Source: Gluconacetobacter azotocaptans (GTDB lineage: Bacteria; Pseudomonadota; Alphaproteobacteria; Acetobacterales; Acetobacteraceae). Taken from it: a stretch of DNA of 64,000 nt. The translations under genes and the position numbers were made by a program. Shown here in pieces: positions 7,913-16,817 of the stretch. Below the pieces are notes generated by a model. The model was not told the origin of the DNA, ran no database searches, and saw only the letters and a list, made by a program, of their open reading frames with translations. The stretch's first letter is position 1; every line of letters starts with the position of its first letter. Where the stretch lies: contig NZ_JABEQF010000003.1 of the NCBI RefSeq assembly GCF_014174355.1, forward strand, positions 310,001 to 374,000, read 5' to 3'.

Positions 7913-10222
7913 TCATGCGGTAATGTTGATTCCCGGCCCGCCATATGCCCGGACAAGTCCCCTGGCCCCGTCGCCGCCGTTAGTGTCATTACCCGCCTGG
8001 CCGGCGAAGACGCCCCCGGCGCTCCATGCACCACTTCCGGGCGATTGCCTTCCATTCTGCCCGGCCCCGTTGCCGGGAGCTCCCCCGGAGGAGCTCCCGT
8101 CATATGCAGCCTGCCCTCCGGCCCCCTGGTCGTTGATATTTCCGCCACTATCGCCGGCGTTCACGACATCGATCTTCAGGTTGTGCGTCTCCATGCCGGT
8201 CGCATCCAGCGCGGCGACCAGTTCATGCCTGTTGTTCGCCAGATGGCGGGCGGTTGCTTCGTCCGCACTGTGAAGAACAACGCCGGTCGTGACGCCATCC
8301 GTCCCTTCGAGACGAATATGAACAGGGGTCGAATCGGCCGTCAGAACGGTCATGGAAACAGACGTCGGGCCGGCGGAGGGGCGTGACAGGGATGGGGACG
8401 AAATGATCTGGCCCTCCGTGTCGACGTCGCCGTTCCTCTGAGCTTCGGCGTGATCCGGATGCGCATCGGCAGCTTTCGCCTCGTGGGCGACGGAGAACGA
8501 ACCGGGCTGGGACACTCCGATGGAGAGGCCGAGCGTGTTCGGGGCCTCGGCCTCTGCCTTCTGGCCGTTCCCTTCCGGTTCGCCGTCGGATGCATCCGAA
8601 TTTCCGGCCATCCCATTCTGAAAATCGGTTGCCGCGACAGTTTCCATCCCGCCCGTCGGAGGCGGGGCGACACTGTATCCCGAGGACGCCGCATGGTCTG
8701 CAGAGGCGGGGAATGGCGTCAGCCTGTCGTTCTGGCTGGATGCCGCCATGGCGACGCTGCTGACGGTGGTCGCCTGATCCTGCTGGGGGATGACCCCGGC
8801 GACGTCCTGCGGCATCTGGGCGGCCACTGGGCCAGTGGCGGGCACGGACGCCGCAGCGCCTCCGGATGGCCCGGTCCCGACGGCGGAAGATGCGCTGGAA
8901 CCGGAATGGGCCGTGGACGAAGCCAGCGCGGTCGCCGACGGCTGCGCATCTGTTCCTGCCGCCGCCGCAATGAATTGAACGCCATCAGCGCCTGACGTCG
9001 TCGATGCGCTGCTCTGCCCTGCAACCACCTGAACGGGCAGGGTCATGGGCCCGGCGGCATTCTGCGGCGTCTGGTCGGAGGGTGCGCCGACGCCGGACGC
9101 CGCGGCGCTTCCCGAAGAGACCATGGGACCGGCCGAGGCCGACGCTGCCTGAAGCTGTGGCAGGGCTGCGGAGGAAGCAAGGTCGGTCGCCAACGTCAGG
9201 GCATCCGTTCCCGTGCCCGCAATGCCTACGGCTGGCCCCGCGCTGACCTTCGAAGAGATCATGGGACCCGGCGAGGCCGATGCTGCCTGAAATTGGGGCA
9301 GGGCTGCGGAGGAAGCCAGGCCGGTCGTCAGCGCCCGTGCATCCGTTCCTGCGCCCGCAATGTCTCCGGCTGGCCCGGCGTTGACCGTAGAAGAGGTCAC
9401 GGGACCCGACGAGGCCGACGCCGTCCGGAATTGGGGCAGGGCTGCGGACGAAGCCAACCCGGTCGTTACGGCCGCCGCCGGCGCAGCTGCGGGGGGGGCA
9501 GGGACCTGGGAAAAATCGGTGCCGGTTATCTCCGCACCGGAATTCGTCGATGCCTTGCTCTGGCTTCCCTGCACGGCCGGGGATGATTGTGAGACGAGAA
9601 GAGCGGCGGTGGCAGCCGCGATATCGGCCCAACTGGCGGTTCCGGTCAGGGAGGCGCTTGACGATGTGCCTGCCGGCGCCGTGTCGGACGTCCCGTCGCC
9701 AGCATCTGATGAGCCGGCTTTTTCCTTTGGCTGCTGTTCCGGTGGAGGGGCGACCTGCATGGGCGCGGCCATCTGCATCAGGGCGACGGCAGGCCATGCC
9801 AGCGTGTTCTGCGCCTGCTGCCTTACCTTCCGCGCATCATCTGCGGCACGCCCCGGCTGCTCGTCGTCTGCATCATGTGCCGGGGACGTGGCGGGGGTAG
9901 CAGCCTGCTGAGACGTTGGTGCCGGCACGGTGCCCGGTGGTGCGCTGGCGCTGTGATCCGTTGAGGAAGCCGATGTGATCGCCGAAGCGTCCCGCGTCGC
10001 CGCCGTGTGTCCCTGCCCCTCATGGTCGCGCGACGCTGTCAGGTCCTTGACGATCGCACCGAAGGCTCCATTCCCCCTGGCCGCAGGTTTCCGTGCGGTG
10101 CCGGACGATGGAGTCACCGTTGCCGTATTCGTCTGCGGCGACACGGAAAGAAGTGGGGACGACAACGGCATTGCCTGTGCCTGATTCTTAATGGTCGCAG
10201 GTTTCGCCACCGTAATACCCAT
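7913..10222 (-). CDS. fliK: Hook-length control protein FliK
   Basis: FliK is an exported ruler whose C-terminal domain contacts FlhB to stop hook growth. The 769-aa protein is mostly Ala/Ser/Pro/Gly-rich and disordered, as expected. The C-terminal 200 or so residues hold the folded Flg_hook-like core, with VHIRLEGTDGVTTGVVLHS and a later LVAALDATGMETHNLKIDVV. The middle carries three tandem units of 46 residues (see separate entry). GGAG lies 7 bases before the ATG at 10222, favouring this start over one four codons upstream. It sits between motA and flgD. Confidence 0.88.
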   Translation of the reverse strand: MGITVAKPATIKNQAQAMPLSSPLLSVSPQTNTATVTPSSGTARKPAARGNGAFGAIVKDLTASRDHEGQGHTAATRDASAITSASSTDHSASAPPGTVPAPTSQQAATPATSPAHDADDEQPGRAADDARKVRQQAQNTLAWPAVALMQMAAPMQVAPPPEQQPKEKAGSSDAGDGTSDTAPAGTSSSASLTGTASWADIAAATAALLVSQSSPAVQGSQSKASTNSGAEITGTDFSQVPAPPAAAPAAAVTTGLASSAALPQFRTASASSGPVTSSTVNAGPAGDIAGAGTDARALTTGLASSAALPQFQAASASPGPMISSKVSAGPAVGIAGTGTDALTLATDLASSAALPQLQAASASAGPMVSSGSAAASGVGAPSDQTPQNAAGPMTLPVQVVAGQSSASTTSGADGVQFIAAAAGTDAQPSATALASSTAHSGSSASSAVGTGPSGGAAASVPATGPVAAQMPQDVAGVIPQQDQATTVSSVAMAASSQNDRLTPFPASADHAASSGYSVAPPPTGGMETVAATDFQNGMAGNSDASDGEPEGNGQKAEAEAPNTLGLSIGVSQPGSFSVAHEAKAADAHPDHAEAQRNGDVDTEGQIISSPSLSRPSAGPTSVSMTVLTADSTPVHIRLEGTDGVTTGVVLHSADEATARHLANNRHELVAALDATGMETHNLKIDVVNAGDSGGNINDQGAGGQAAYDGSSSGGAPGNGAGQNGRQSPGSGAWSAGGVFAGQAGNDTNGGDGARGLVRAYGGPGINITA
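9100..9510 (-). repeat. Three tandem 138-bp coding repeats in fliK
   Basis: The DNA word GGCAGGGCTGCGGA recurs at about 9160, 9298 and 9436, an exact 138-bp period equal to 46 codons. Each unit encodes LASSAALPQ followed by an Ala/Ser segment and a GP(M/V) turn. The units differ by point substitutions but keep the reading frame. Confidence 0.85.
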
Positions 10223-10258
10223 CAGACACTCCAAGCTTCTGGCCAGCCCGTCGCCCCG

Positions 10259-11137
10259 TCAGGCCCCCACGGGTGAGTTCGATGACTCTGCCAGAGCGGC
10301 ATCGAGTTCGCTGAACGACGGCATGAAAGCGTGCGGGATATCCTTGCGCCCGATTTCCGCACTGACCTGGGGCGGATTGCCCTGAAGATGCGCCACCAGA
10401 ACAATCCGGATAATGTCCTGATAGCGACCGTCCTGCATTACCACATTACGCATCCGTCCCGCCAGAGGGGCCACGACACCATAGGACAAGAGCACACCCA
10501 GGAACGTACCGACAAGGGCGCCGCCGATCATCGCGCCAAGAACTGCGGGGGGTTTGCTGATCGACGCCATCGTCTTGATGACGCCGAGAACGGCAGCCAC
10601 AATGCCCAGCGCGGGCAATGCATCGGCAATGCTCTGAAGACAGTCCGAGATGTGCAGCTTTTCCGTAAGGTTCTTCTTCAGCTCGCGGGCCATCACCTCG
10701 TCCAGCTGATAGGCATCGCCCATATTGAGACTGACCAGCCGCAGGTAGTCGCAGATCATGTTGCGGGTCTCGGTATCTTCACGGACACCGGGTGCCAGGG
10801 CGAAGATGCTGCTGTCGTTCGGATTCTCAATATGTTCCTCAAGGGCCATGTTGCCCTTGGCCTGTGCGAGGCGCATGAACCGGAAGAGCGTGACGAGCAG
10901 TTCGAAATAGGCCGCCTTGTCATAGCGCGCCCCGGTAAGCGTCAGCCTCAGGTAGCCAGGAGTTTGCTTGAGCGCTTCCTTGGAATTCCCCATCACGAAT
11001 ATTCCGACCGCCGACCCGACGATCGTGAGCAGTTCGAAGGGCATCGACTTCATCAGGGGCGCCAGAGCTCCCCCGGAGCCCACGAACGAGCCGAAGACAC
11101 AGACCAGCGCAAAGACCAGCCCCCCGATGAAAAGCAT
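10259..11137 (-). CDS. motA: Flagellar stator protein MotA
   Basis: MotA forms the ion-conducting stator with MotB. The 292-aa protein has the four-helix layout: helices near residues 2-20 and 34-50, a large cytoplasmic loop with FELLVTLFRFMRLAQAKG, then a helix pair around LPALGIVAAVLGVI and LGAMIGGALVGTFLGVLLSYG, including the conserved Pro-rich third-helix start. A GREDTETR-like acidic segment lies in the loop. It follows motB by 132 bp on the same strand, so the two are probably co-transcribed. Confidence 0.96.
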   Translation of the reverse strand: MLFIGGLVFALVCVFGSFVGSGGALAPLMKSMPFELLTIVGSAVGIFVMGNSKEALKQTPGYLRLTLTGARYDKAAYFELLVTLFRFMRLAQAKGNMALEEHIENPNDSSIFALAPGVREDTETRNMICDYLRLVSLNMGDAYQLDEVMARELKKNLTEKLHISDCLQSIADALPALGIVAAVLGVIKTMASISKPPAVLGAMIGGALVGTFLGVLLSYGVVAPLAGRMRNVVMQDGRYQDIIRIVLVAHLQGNPPQVSAEIGRKDIPHAFMPSFSELDAALAESSNSPVGA

Positions 11138-11269
11138 TTAGCAGTCTCCACTTCCATCCACTTGAGCCGCGCAGCAGAAGCGCCATCTGCGGCAGTTCAC
11201 GGTCCTTCCCGCCAGGTCATCCGGCGCCGCGCGCGGGATGGATCCATGCTGGTGCATACCGGTCCATGT

Positions 11270-12367
11270 CTATTGGGGCGTTGTTTCTTTCGGCGTTCCC
11301 GGACCGGCTGCCCCGTCGGACGGGGTGGGCGTGGCGGGCATGACGTCGCCGCTACCTGCCGCCGGGGCGGCAGGGTCGGGATATCGCCTGTGCAGGATAA
11401 TCACGACCCTGCGGTTCCCTGCGGCCGCCGGATCGGATGGAATGGCGAGATCCCTGTCGGCGCGGCCCGAGACGTCCAGAATGTTGCGGTCCGGATAGCC
11501 GGCCTGGACAAGAATTTTCCTGGCCTGATCGGCCCGTAGAGCGGACAGGGTCCAGTTGGACATGCCCGATTTCTGGCCGGCGCGGTAGGGGGCCCCATCG
11601 GTATAGCCGATAATGGATATGCGTTCGGGCAGGGGCGCAAGCCATTGCCCGATCTCGGCCAGCATCTTGCTGCCCAGACGGTTCGCGGCGGTCGACCCCG
11701 GGTCGAACATCGAAAAATTATTCGCGTCCCGAAGCTCGATCCGGATGTCGTCCCTTTCGACGCGGACGGACATGTTGCCGGTGGCGTCCCGCAGGACAGG
11801 ACTCTGCTCGACCGCCTTTTGAAGACCGTCGGCCATGTGTTGAATGTTCGCCTGTTCCGCGGCCGTGCCCGTCGTATTATCCGCGCCAATATAGCCCACG
11901 CCTTTGGCCGCGCCGGTTTCCGGACCGCCGATCGGAACAATGGCAAGCGGCGACGGCGTGAGGTGCGTGGCGATGCCGCGCGTTATGTCGTCGGCAGACC
12001 CGCCCTCAGGCGACGCTCGGGGGAATTCCTGTGCCCCCGGTTGCTGGTTCTGCTCCGTTTCCGACGTCTCGCCGTCCTTGACACGGCTGACCGACGTTCC
12101 TCCCGTCAGGGGCGACGGCTGGACGTCGAGCATCGCGTTCGTCGCTTGCAGATGCGCCCCTTGTTCGGCCATCGGATTGAAGAACTGCGCGATGCCCTGG
12201 CGCTGCTCGTCCGTCGTCGCGTTGAGCAGCCACATGACAAGAAAGAACGCCATCAGGGCCGTCATGAAGTCGCCATAGGCGATCTTCCACGCTCCGCCGT
12301 GGTGACTTTCCGTGCCCGTATCGTCGTCTCGCCGGATGATGACGGGGCGTTTATCGTTCTTCGCCAT
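11270..12367 (-). CDS. motB: Flagellar stator protein MotB
   Basis: MotB anchors the stator to peptidoglycan. The N-terminus holds the single membrane helix with the proton-binding aspartate, in WKIAYGDFMTALMAFFLVMW. The next segment (IAQFFNPM) is the plug region. The C-terminal OmpA-like domain carries ERISIIGYTDGAPYR, the alignment LSALRADQARKILVQAGY and RRVVIILHRR. The linker of about 120 residues is long and low in complexity. The aspartate context points to proton drive, though ion choice cannot be proven from this. It lies 17 bp downstream of a glycosyltransferase gene. Confidence 0.96.
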   Translation of the reverse strand: MAKNDKRPVIIRRDDDTGTESHHGGAWKIAYGDFMTALMAFFLVMWLLNATTDEQRQGIAQFFNPMAEQGAHLQATNAMLDVQPSPLTGGTSVSRVKDGETSETEQNQQPGAQEFPRASPEGGSADDITRGIATHLTPSPLAIVPIGGPETGAAKGVGYIGADNTTGTAAEQANIQHMADGLQKAVEQSPVLRDATGNMSVRVERDDIRIELRDANNFSMFDPGSTAANRLGSKMLAEIGQWLAPLPERISIIGYTDGAPYRAGQKSGMSNWTLSALRADQARKILVQAGYPDRNILDVSGRADRDLAIPSDPAAAGNRRVVIILHRRYPDPAAPAAGSGDVMPATPTPSDGAAGPGTPKETTPQ

Positions 12368-12384
12368 GTGGTGCTACCGCGGCG

Positions 12385-13146
12385 TCATGCGCCCCTGTAT
12401 TGTGCCGTGCCGACCCGGCAGGACGGATTTCCGCGGAATGCGGCACGCCCCGCGTGTGTCAGGCAGATGGACGTGTCCAGCCAGACCTCGCCGCCGATTT
12501 CGCGCCAGCGGCGACAGAACGTGAAATCCTCGCTCAGAAATGTTCCGGTCTCGGGATCGATGCTTCCGTCGAACAGGGCGTAATGTTCGCCCCCCGTCTC
12601 GCCTGCCGCGTCAATCCGGCGATACGCCGTTTCGGGATAGCTCTTGGCCATCATGGTGATGGCCCGCCGGCTGATCATCATGAACCCCGTTCCCGCGAAA
12701 TGGGTCTGGATGAGGGGGCCTTTCTCCCATGTCTGGTGCATGGCTTCGGTTTCCCCGACATAGCGCAGGGACGCCGTGTCCTGCGCTTCGCCACGCAGCA
12801 CGTTCTCCTGGGTCGTCTTGTCCCAGAAACGGTCCTTGATCGGATACATGCCCGCTATGACATCCTTGCCGGCGGCCAGAAGCCGCGCGGGCGCTTCCGC
12901 CGGGAAGCCGATATCGGCATCGATGAAAAGGATATGGGAGGCATCCGACAGCGTCAGGAACTTGTGCAGCAGAGTATTTCGGGCCCGACTGATCATCGCG
13001 TCGTCGCCGAGCAGCGAAAGAGTCATCGGAACCCGCAACACGCCGGCGCAGGCAACGACGGATTCCATATATTCCTGCGTCACCACACCACCGAAGCAGG
13101 GCGTGGCGACGAATATTTTCGCATCCGGCTGCTGTGTCTGTTGCAT
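12385..13146 (-). CDS. GT-A fold glycosyltransferase-like protein
   Basis: The 253-aa protein begins with KIFVATPCFGG, has the nucleotide-sugar/metal motif LFIDADIGF (a DxD-type motif), and the block SRARNTLLHKFL just before it. A later acidic block, LSEDFTFCRRW, could supply the catalytic base. These are features of GT-A transferases of the Anp1/family-2 type. No signal peptide or membrane segment is seen, so it should act in the cytoplasm. It is placed between fliJ and motB in the same direction, with only 17 bp to motB. A role in flagellin or envelope glycosylation is inferred from position only. Confidence 0.7.
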   Translation of the reverse strand: MQQTQQPDAKIFVATPCFGGVVTQEYMESVVACAGVLRVPMTLSLLGDDAMISRARNTLLHKFLTLSDASHILFIDADIGFPAEAPARLLAAGKDVIAGMYPIKDRFWDKTTQENVLRGEAQDTASLRYVGETEAMHQTWEKGPLIQTHFAGTGFMMISRRAITMMAKSYPETAYRRIDAAGETGGEHYALFDGSIDPETGTFLSEDFTFCRRWREIGGEVWLDTSICLTHAGRAAFRGNPSCRVGTAQYRGA

Positions 13147-13338
13147 GCACTTTCCTAATCGCTCATGGCCCGAGGGATAAACCGGGTTGCATCTGGCCTG
13201 ATCACATTCCGCCCCTGTCAGAAAGCGATAGCGGGCGCATGCCGGTTTCTCAAGGGCGAAACGTGAGCGGGGACCCGCCGGACCGTCTTTAGTGGATCGA
13301 TATCCGCAGTGACGGCGTCAATAATGACCGTTGCAAGA

Positions 13339-13767
13339 CTATACGGAAGCAATATTGTTTCGCCGTGACAGATCGTCGATCTCGGCTTGCTCCCGGCGGC
13401 CGCGTATCTCTTTTTCAATTTCCAGTCGCCTGTCCAGGATCGTCTGCGCCGCCTTCAGGACCGCGTTGGCCTGCACAAGGGTTTCGCGCGCCTGATCGGA
13501 CGCCTGACGGACGATGCGCAAGGCCTGCTCGGCGCGTTCGACAGCGTTCTCGCCAGCGGGCAGCCACAGGCGGAAATCATCCAGCGACGCATGCCCGCAA
13601 GAGACTTCGCGTCGCTCGCTGTCTATCAAGGCGCGGCGCCGCGCCACATTGGCCGCGGCCGCATTCTCCTCGGCCATTGCCTTGGCCAGTGCGGCGCGCG
13701 CCTTATCAACCTCCGTTTTCCGCAGGCGGATCAGGGCATGCAACGTTCGTGTCCTGCTATCCGTCAC
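13339..13767 (-). CDS. fliJ: FliJ-like flagellar export chaperone
   Basis: The 142-aa protein is almost wholly alpha-helical and charged, consistent with the FliJ antiparallel coiled coil that sits in the FliI hexamer and docks on FlhA. Sequence identity in this family is low, so the call rests on length, composition and position. It begins with GTG overlapping the fliI stop as GTGA (13764-13767), a tight translational coupling with the ATPase gene. Confidence 0.8.
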   Translation of the reverse strand: MTDSRTRTLHALIRLRKTEVDKARAALAKAMAEENAAAANVARRRALIDSERREVSCGHASLDDFRLWLPAGENAVERAEQALRIVRQASDQARETLVQANAVLKAAQTILDRRLEIEKEIRGRREQAEIDDLSRRNNIASV

Positions 13768-15218
13768 GTTGTCTCACGTAACGAGAGGACGCCACGCAGG
13801 GCATCGAAGCTTTCGGCAATCGTGGCTTTCTCGCCGCGCGACTGCTTCAGGACATCTTCAATGGCCGGCGCGACATGGACCGCCTTGTCTACCTTCGGGT
13901 CGTTTCCAGCCCGATAGGCCCCAAGGCGGACCATGTCCTGCATCTCCTCCCAGGTGGCCAGATCGGCGCGCGCTTCCTGGACGAGGATGTTCTCCTCGGC
14001 GGCATTGCATCCGGGAACGGTGCGCGAAAGGGAGCGAAGAACATTGATGGCGGGGTATCTGCCGGCCTCCGCGATCCGGCGCTCCAGGACGACATGCCCG
14101 TCCAGAATACCGCGAACCGCATCGGCGATCGGTTCGTTGTGGTCATCGCCCTCGACAAGGACCGAGAACATGGCCGTGATCTGGCCGGCCGTGCCGTTCG
14201 GGCCGACGGGGCCCGGGCCGGCGCGCTCCAGCAGACGGGGCAATTCGGCGAATACGCTCGGCGGGTAGCCCCGGGTGGCAGGCGGCTCGCCGGACGACAG
14301 GCCGATCTCGCGCAGGGCCTGGCAGAACCGGGTGACGCTGTCCATGAGCATGAGGACCGACTTGCCCTGGTCCCTGAAATATTCGGCGGCGGCCATCGCG
14401 GCATAGGCCGCTTCCCGGCGCATCAGCGGCGACGTGTCGGATGTGGCGACGACGACGACCGATTTGGCCAGCCCGTCGGGGCCAAGATCATCCTCGACGA
14501 ATTCCCTGACTTCCCGCCCTCGCTCTCCGACCAGGGCAATCACGGCGACATCGCAGTCCGTATTACGGGCGAGCATGCCCATCAGGGTCGATTTTCCGAC
14601 GCCTGAGCCGGCAAACAGACCCAGCCTCTGTCCCTCGCGGCACGTCGTGAACAGATTGAGCGCCCGTACGCCCAGATCAATGCGCGGGCCAAGACGCGCC
14701 CGGAGTGCTGCGTCGGGCGGCGGCGCATGCAGCCTCTGCGGCACGCCGTCAGGCGGCAGTGGCCCTTTCCCATCTATGGGCCTGCCCATGGGGTCGACGA
14801 CGCGCCCCTGCCAGGACCCGTTGATGCTCAGCGTACCACCGGCCCGACGTCTTCTCTGCGTCTGGTCGAACAGATGGAAAATGGCCCGGCAACCGGACCC
14901 GATGCCTTCCAGCGACCCATACGGCATGGCGATTGCCGTGTCGTCGCGGAAGGCGACGATCTCGGCCCCGGTCTCACGCCCGTCCAGGCCGAAGAGGGTC
15001 ACGCGATCGCCCACGCCGGTGAAATCCCGCAGGCCGCTGAGGGAAACGGACAATCCGGAAAGCCCGGTCACGCGTCCTTCAAGGACGCCAACAGGGACAT
15101 CGTGACGCGGCTCGGCGACGGCATGCCGGATCGCCGCCAGAATATCCGGCAGGTCGGACGCGGCCCCCATGGACGGAGAGGGCGGAGGGGCGTGCGTGCT
15201 TATTGTGGCGGACGACAT
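13764..15218 (-). CDS. fliI: Flagellar export ATPase FliI
   Basis: FliI is the hexameric ATPase that energises flagellar protein export. The 484-aa protein has Walker A as AGSGVGKST (residues 203-211), VIALVGERGREVREF, the Walker B region VLMLMDSVTRF, and the C-terminal family block. The N-terminal beta-barrel and catalytic core are complete. Its partner fliJ overlaps its stop codon, while fliH is about 36 kb away in the fliF operon. A short inverted-repeat element lies directly upstream, between it and the DUF1217 gene. Confidence 0.97.
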   Translation of the reverse strand: MSSATISTHAPPPSPSMGAASDLPDILAAIRHAVAEPRHDVPVGVLEGRVTGLSGLSVSLSGLRDFTGVGDRVTLFGLDGRETGAEIVAFRDDTAIAMPYGSLEGIGSGCRAIFHLFDQTQRRRRAGGTLSINGSWQGRVVDPMGRPIDGKGPLPPDGVPQRLHAPPPDAALRARLGPRIDLGVRALNLFTTCREGQRLGLFAGSGVGKSTLMGMLARNTDCDVAVIALVGERGREVREFVEDDLGPDGLAKSVVVVATSDTSPLMRREAAYAAMAAAEYFRDQGKSVLMLMDSVTRFCQALREIGLSSGEPPATRGYPPSVFAELPRLLERAGPGPVGPNGTAGQITAMFSVLVEGDDHNEPIADAVRGILDGHVVLERRIAEAGRYPAINVLRSLSRTVPGCNAAEENILVQEARADLATWEEMQDMVRLGAYRAGNDPKVDKAVHVAPAIEDVLKQSRGEKATIAESFDALRGVLSLRETT

Positions 15219-15281
15219 GCTGGGGTTATGGCGTCAGGTCGGACATGCCGGTACATGGCATCCCGCTCAACCCGTATCTTG

Positions 15282-15416
15282 GAGCCTGTTTGAAAATGCG
15301 CGCTGGCGGCGATCCGACGCGCATTTTCTGCGCTCCGCTTCGGTGCTCGAAAACACATGCCGGGCGCTTCACAGCGTTCCGCTCTCGCTCGCCAGCCCAC
15401 ATTTTCAAACCGGCTC
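15282..15416. mobile_element. MITE-like element with terminal inverted repeats
   Basis: The 135-bp segment is bounded by GAGCCTGTTTGAAAATG (left) and the inverse of GAGCCGGTTTGAAAATG (right), 16 of 17 matching. The similarity continues inward (CGCTGGCGGCGA against GGCTGGCGAGCGA), giving arms of about 31 bp. It encodes nothing. The right end abuts the TAA of the DUF1217 gene. Flanks are CTTG on the left and TTAG on the right, not a clean target duplication. The ends look like those of an IS5-type insertion sequence, so a non-autonomous derivative is likely. Confidence 0.6.
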
Positions 15417-16250
15417 TTAGAACAGCCCGGAGTAGATGCTTCCCGTCGACGTTGAGGAGCTGCTCGTGTCGAACAACGCCAGGATCCCTTCGTCGCTCGT
15501 GTCGCCTCCGAACAGATCCATCAGACTGGCCGGCTTGTCCGGCGTCTGGGGATTGATCTGCAGCATGGCGAGATATCGCTCGGCATATTGCTGGATTTCC
15601 TGAGGGGTCGACAGCTTCGTGAAATCAACCTTGTTCTGCAGCAGGCGGACCTGCTGGCTATAGTCGAGCGCCCCGAATTGATCGGGATCATAGCCGGAAA
15701 CCGTCTCGACGACCTTCAGCAGGGTGGGGTCCGACATCACTTGCGACAGTGTCGTGACGCTGCTCATCTTGCGCGTGAAATAGAGCGCGTTGCCGACTCC
15801 GTTGTCCTGATTGCTGTCGCTGTTCTCGAACTGGCGCTCCTGGAACATCGTGACGATCGAACTGATGGTGTCCGACGTGAATGGCGTGGTGCTCGCCGTC
15901 CCGTTGTTCTGGCCCCACGTGGTGAAGGCGTCGGCAAAGGCCAGCCATGTCGCATTGCCGGATTTCTTCGCAAGCGACGTGGAGGATGTCGGGTCCTGCG
16001 TCAGCAGGTCCTTGATCAGGGCGGTCTCTCCGGAAATGGAGCTGAGATTATAGGCGCCGAGCACAACCTGCAGCGCCGAATAGTTTTTCAGAAGACCATC
16101 GACGGAGGTGATCGAGGGCGCGGCCTTCTCGAAAGCGGCCGTCTCGTTTCTGGTCGTGGCATCCGTCTTGGCATAGTTCGCGGCCGCGGTCTCTTCATCC
16201 TTTTCGGCGCTGATATACGCGGCTACCGGAGAGATACTGCTGATGGCCAT
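15417..16250 (-). CDS. DUF1217 flagellar-associated protein
   Basis: The 277-aa protein matches the DUF1217 type, a family encoded almost only in alphaproteobacterial flagellar loci and of unknown function. Visible features are the start SISPVAAYISAEKDEE, a helical body with GYDPDQFGALDYSQQVRLL, and a Ser/Thr-rich C-terminus. The Ser/Asn/Gln content resembles exported axial proteins, and secretion through the flagellar system is possible but not shown. It lies between the chemotaxis genes and fliI in the same direction. Its stop codon touches the MITE-like element. Confidence 0.75.
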   Translation of the reverse strand: MAISSISPVAAYISAEKDEETAAANYAKTDATTRNETAAFEKAAPSITSVDGLLKNYSALQVVLGAYNLSSISGETALIKDLLTQDPTSSTSLAKKSGNATWLAFADAFTTWGQNNGTASTTPFTSDTISSIVTMFQERQFENSDSNQDNGVGNALYFTRKMSSVTTLSQVMSDPTLLKVVETVSGYDPDQFGALDYSQQVRLLQNKVDFTKLSTPQEIQQYAERYLAMLQINPQTPDKPASLMDLFGGDTSDEGILALFDTSSSSTSTGSIYSGLF

Positions 16251-16408
16251 CGGTCCAATCCTTCATTCGTGACCGCGACAGACAGGACACGACATTTCCA
16301 CTGGAAGTCAGTATACGCTTCCCATACCCCCTACCATACAGATATGGCCGGTGGAATAAAGGCCCGCGCATGGCCGCATGCACCGGCCCACGGCGAATGC
16401 CGCGCCCG

Positions 16409-16789
16409 TCAGAACAGATCGATTTCGCCGGAACGCTGCGTCGTGCCCGGCGCGTTGTCGCCGCGCAACACCCGCACGACCTCGCCAAGCTTCACCCCGT
16501 CATACAGGCCGGCCACCCGGATTGGGGTTTCAGCCTCGGAGCAGGACATCAGGTTCCTCAGAACCGTCGCGACAGCATCAATCGTCTGCGTCGCCAGGTC
16601 CAGCTTCTGCAGATCGCGTGCCCCCTTGTCGCCAAGTGCATGATTCTGCAAGCATTCGTCCACCGCACGCTGCGCATCCAGAAGGTCCCCGCAGGCCTGG
16701 TCCAGAAGCGACGCCGCCCGCCCGAGGACCTGCTGCACCGTGATCTCCGGGCTTGGCCTGTCCTGCGCAATGGCGGAATGCATTTCCAT
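16409..16789 (-). CDS. CheT/CheZ-like putative CheY phosphatase
   Basis: The protein (126 aa from ATG 16789) is mainly helical. It carries LDLATQTID with a DxxxQ pair (D64, Q68), which matches the catalytic DLTGQVI region of CheZ in spacing and surroundings. A small protein of this kind at the end of the rhizobial che operon is called CheT. The C-terminus is SGEIDLF. The start was chosen because AGGGAG lies 8 bases upstream; two upstream ATGs exist, at 16807 and 16843. It follows cheD by 28 bp and is last in the che series. Dephosphorylation of one or both CheY proteins is inferred from motif and place. Confidence 0.6.
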   Translation of the reverse strand: MEMHSAIAQDRPSPEITVQQVLGRAASLLDQACGDLLDAQRAVDECLQNHALGDKGARDLQKLDLATQTIDAVATVLRNLMSCSEAETPIRVAGLYDGVKLGEVVRVLRGDNAPGTTQRSGEIDLF

Positions 16790-16817
16790 CGTGGTCTCCC
16801 TCTCCATGCCGTGCGGG

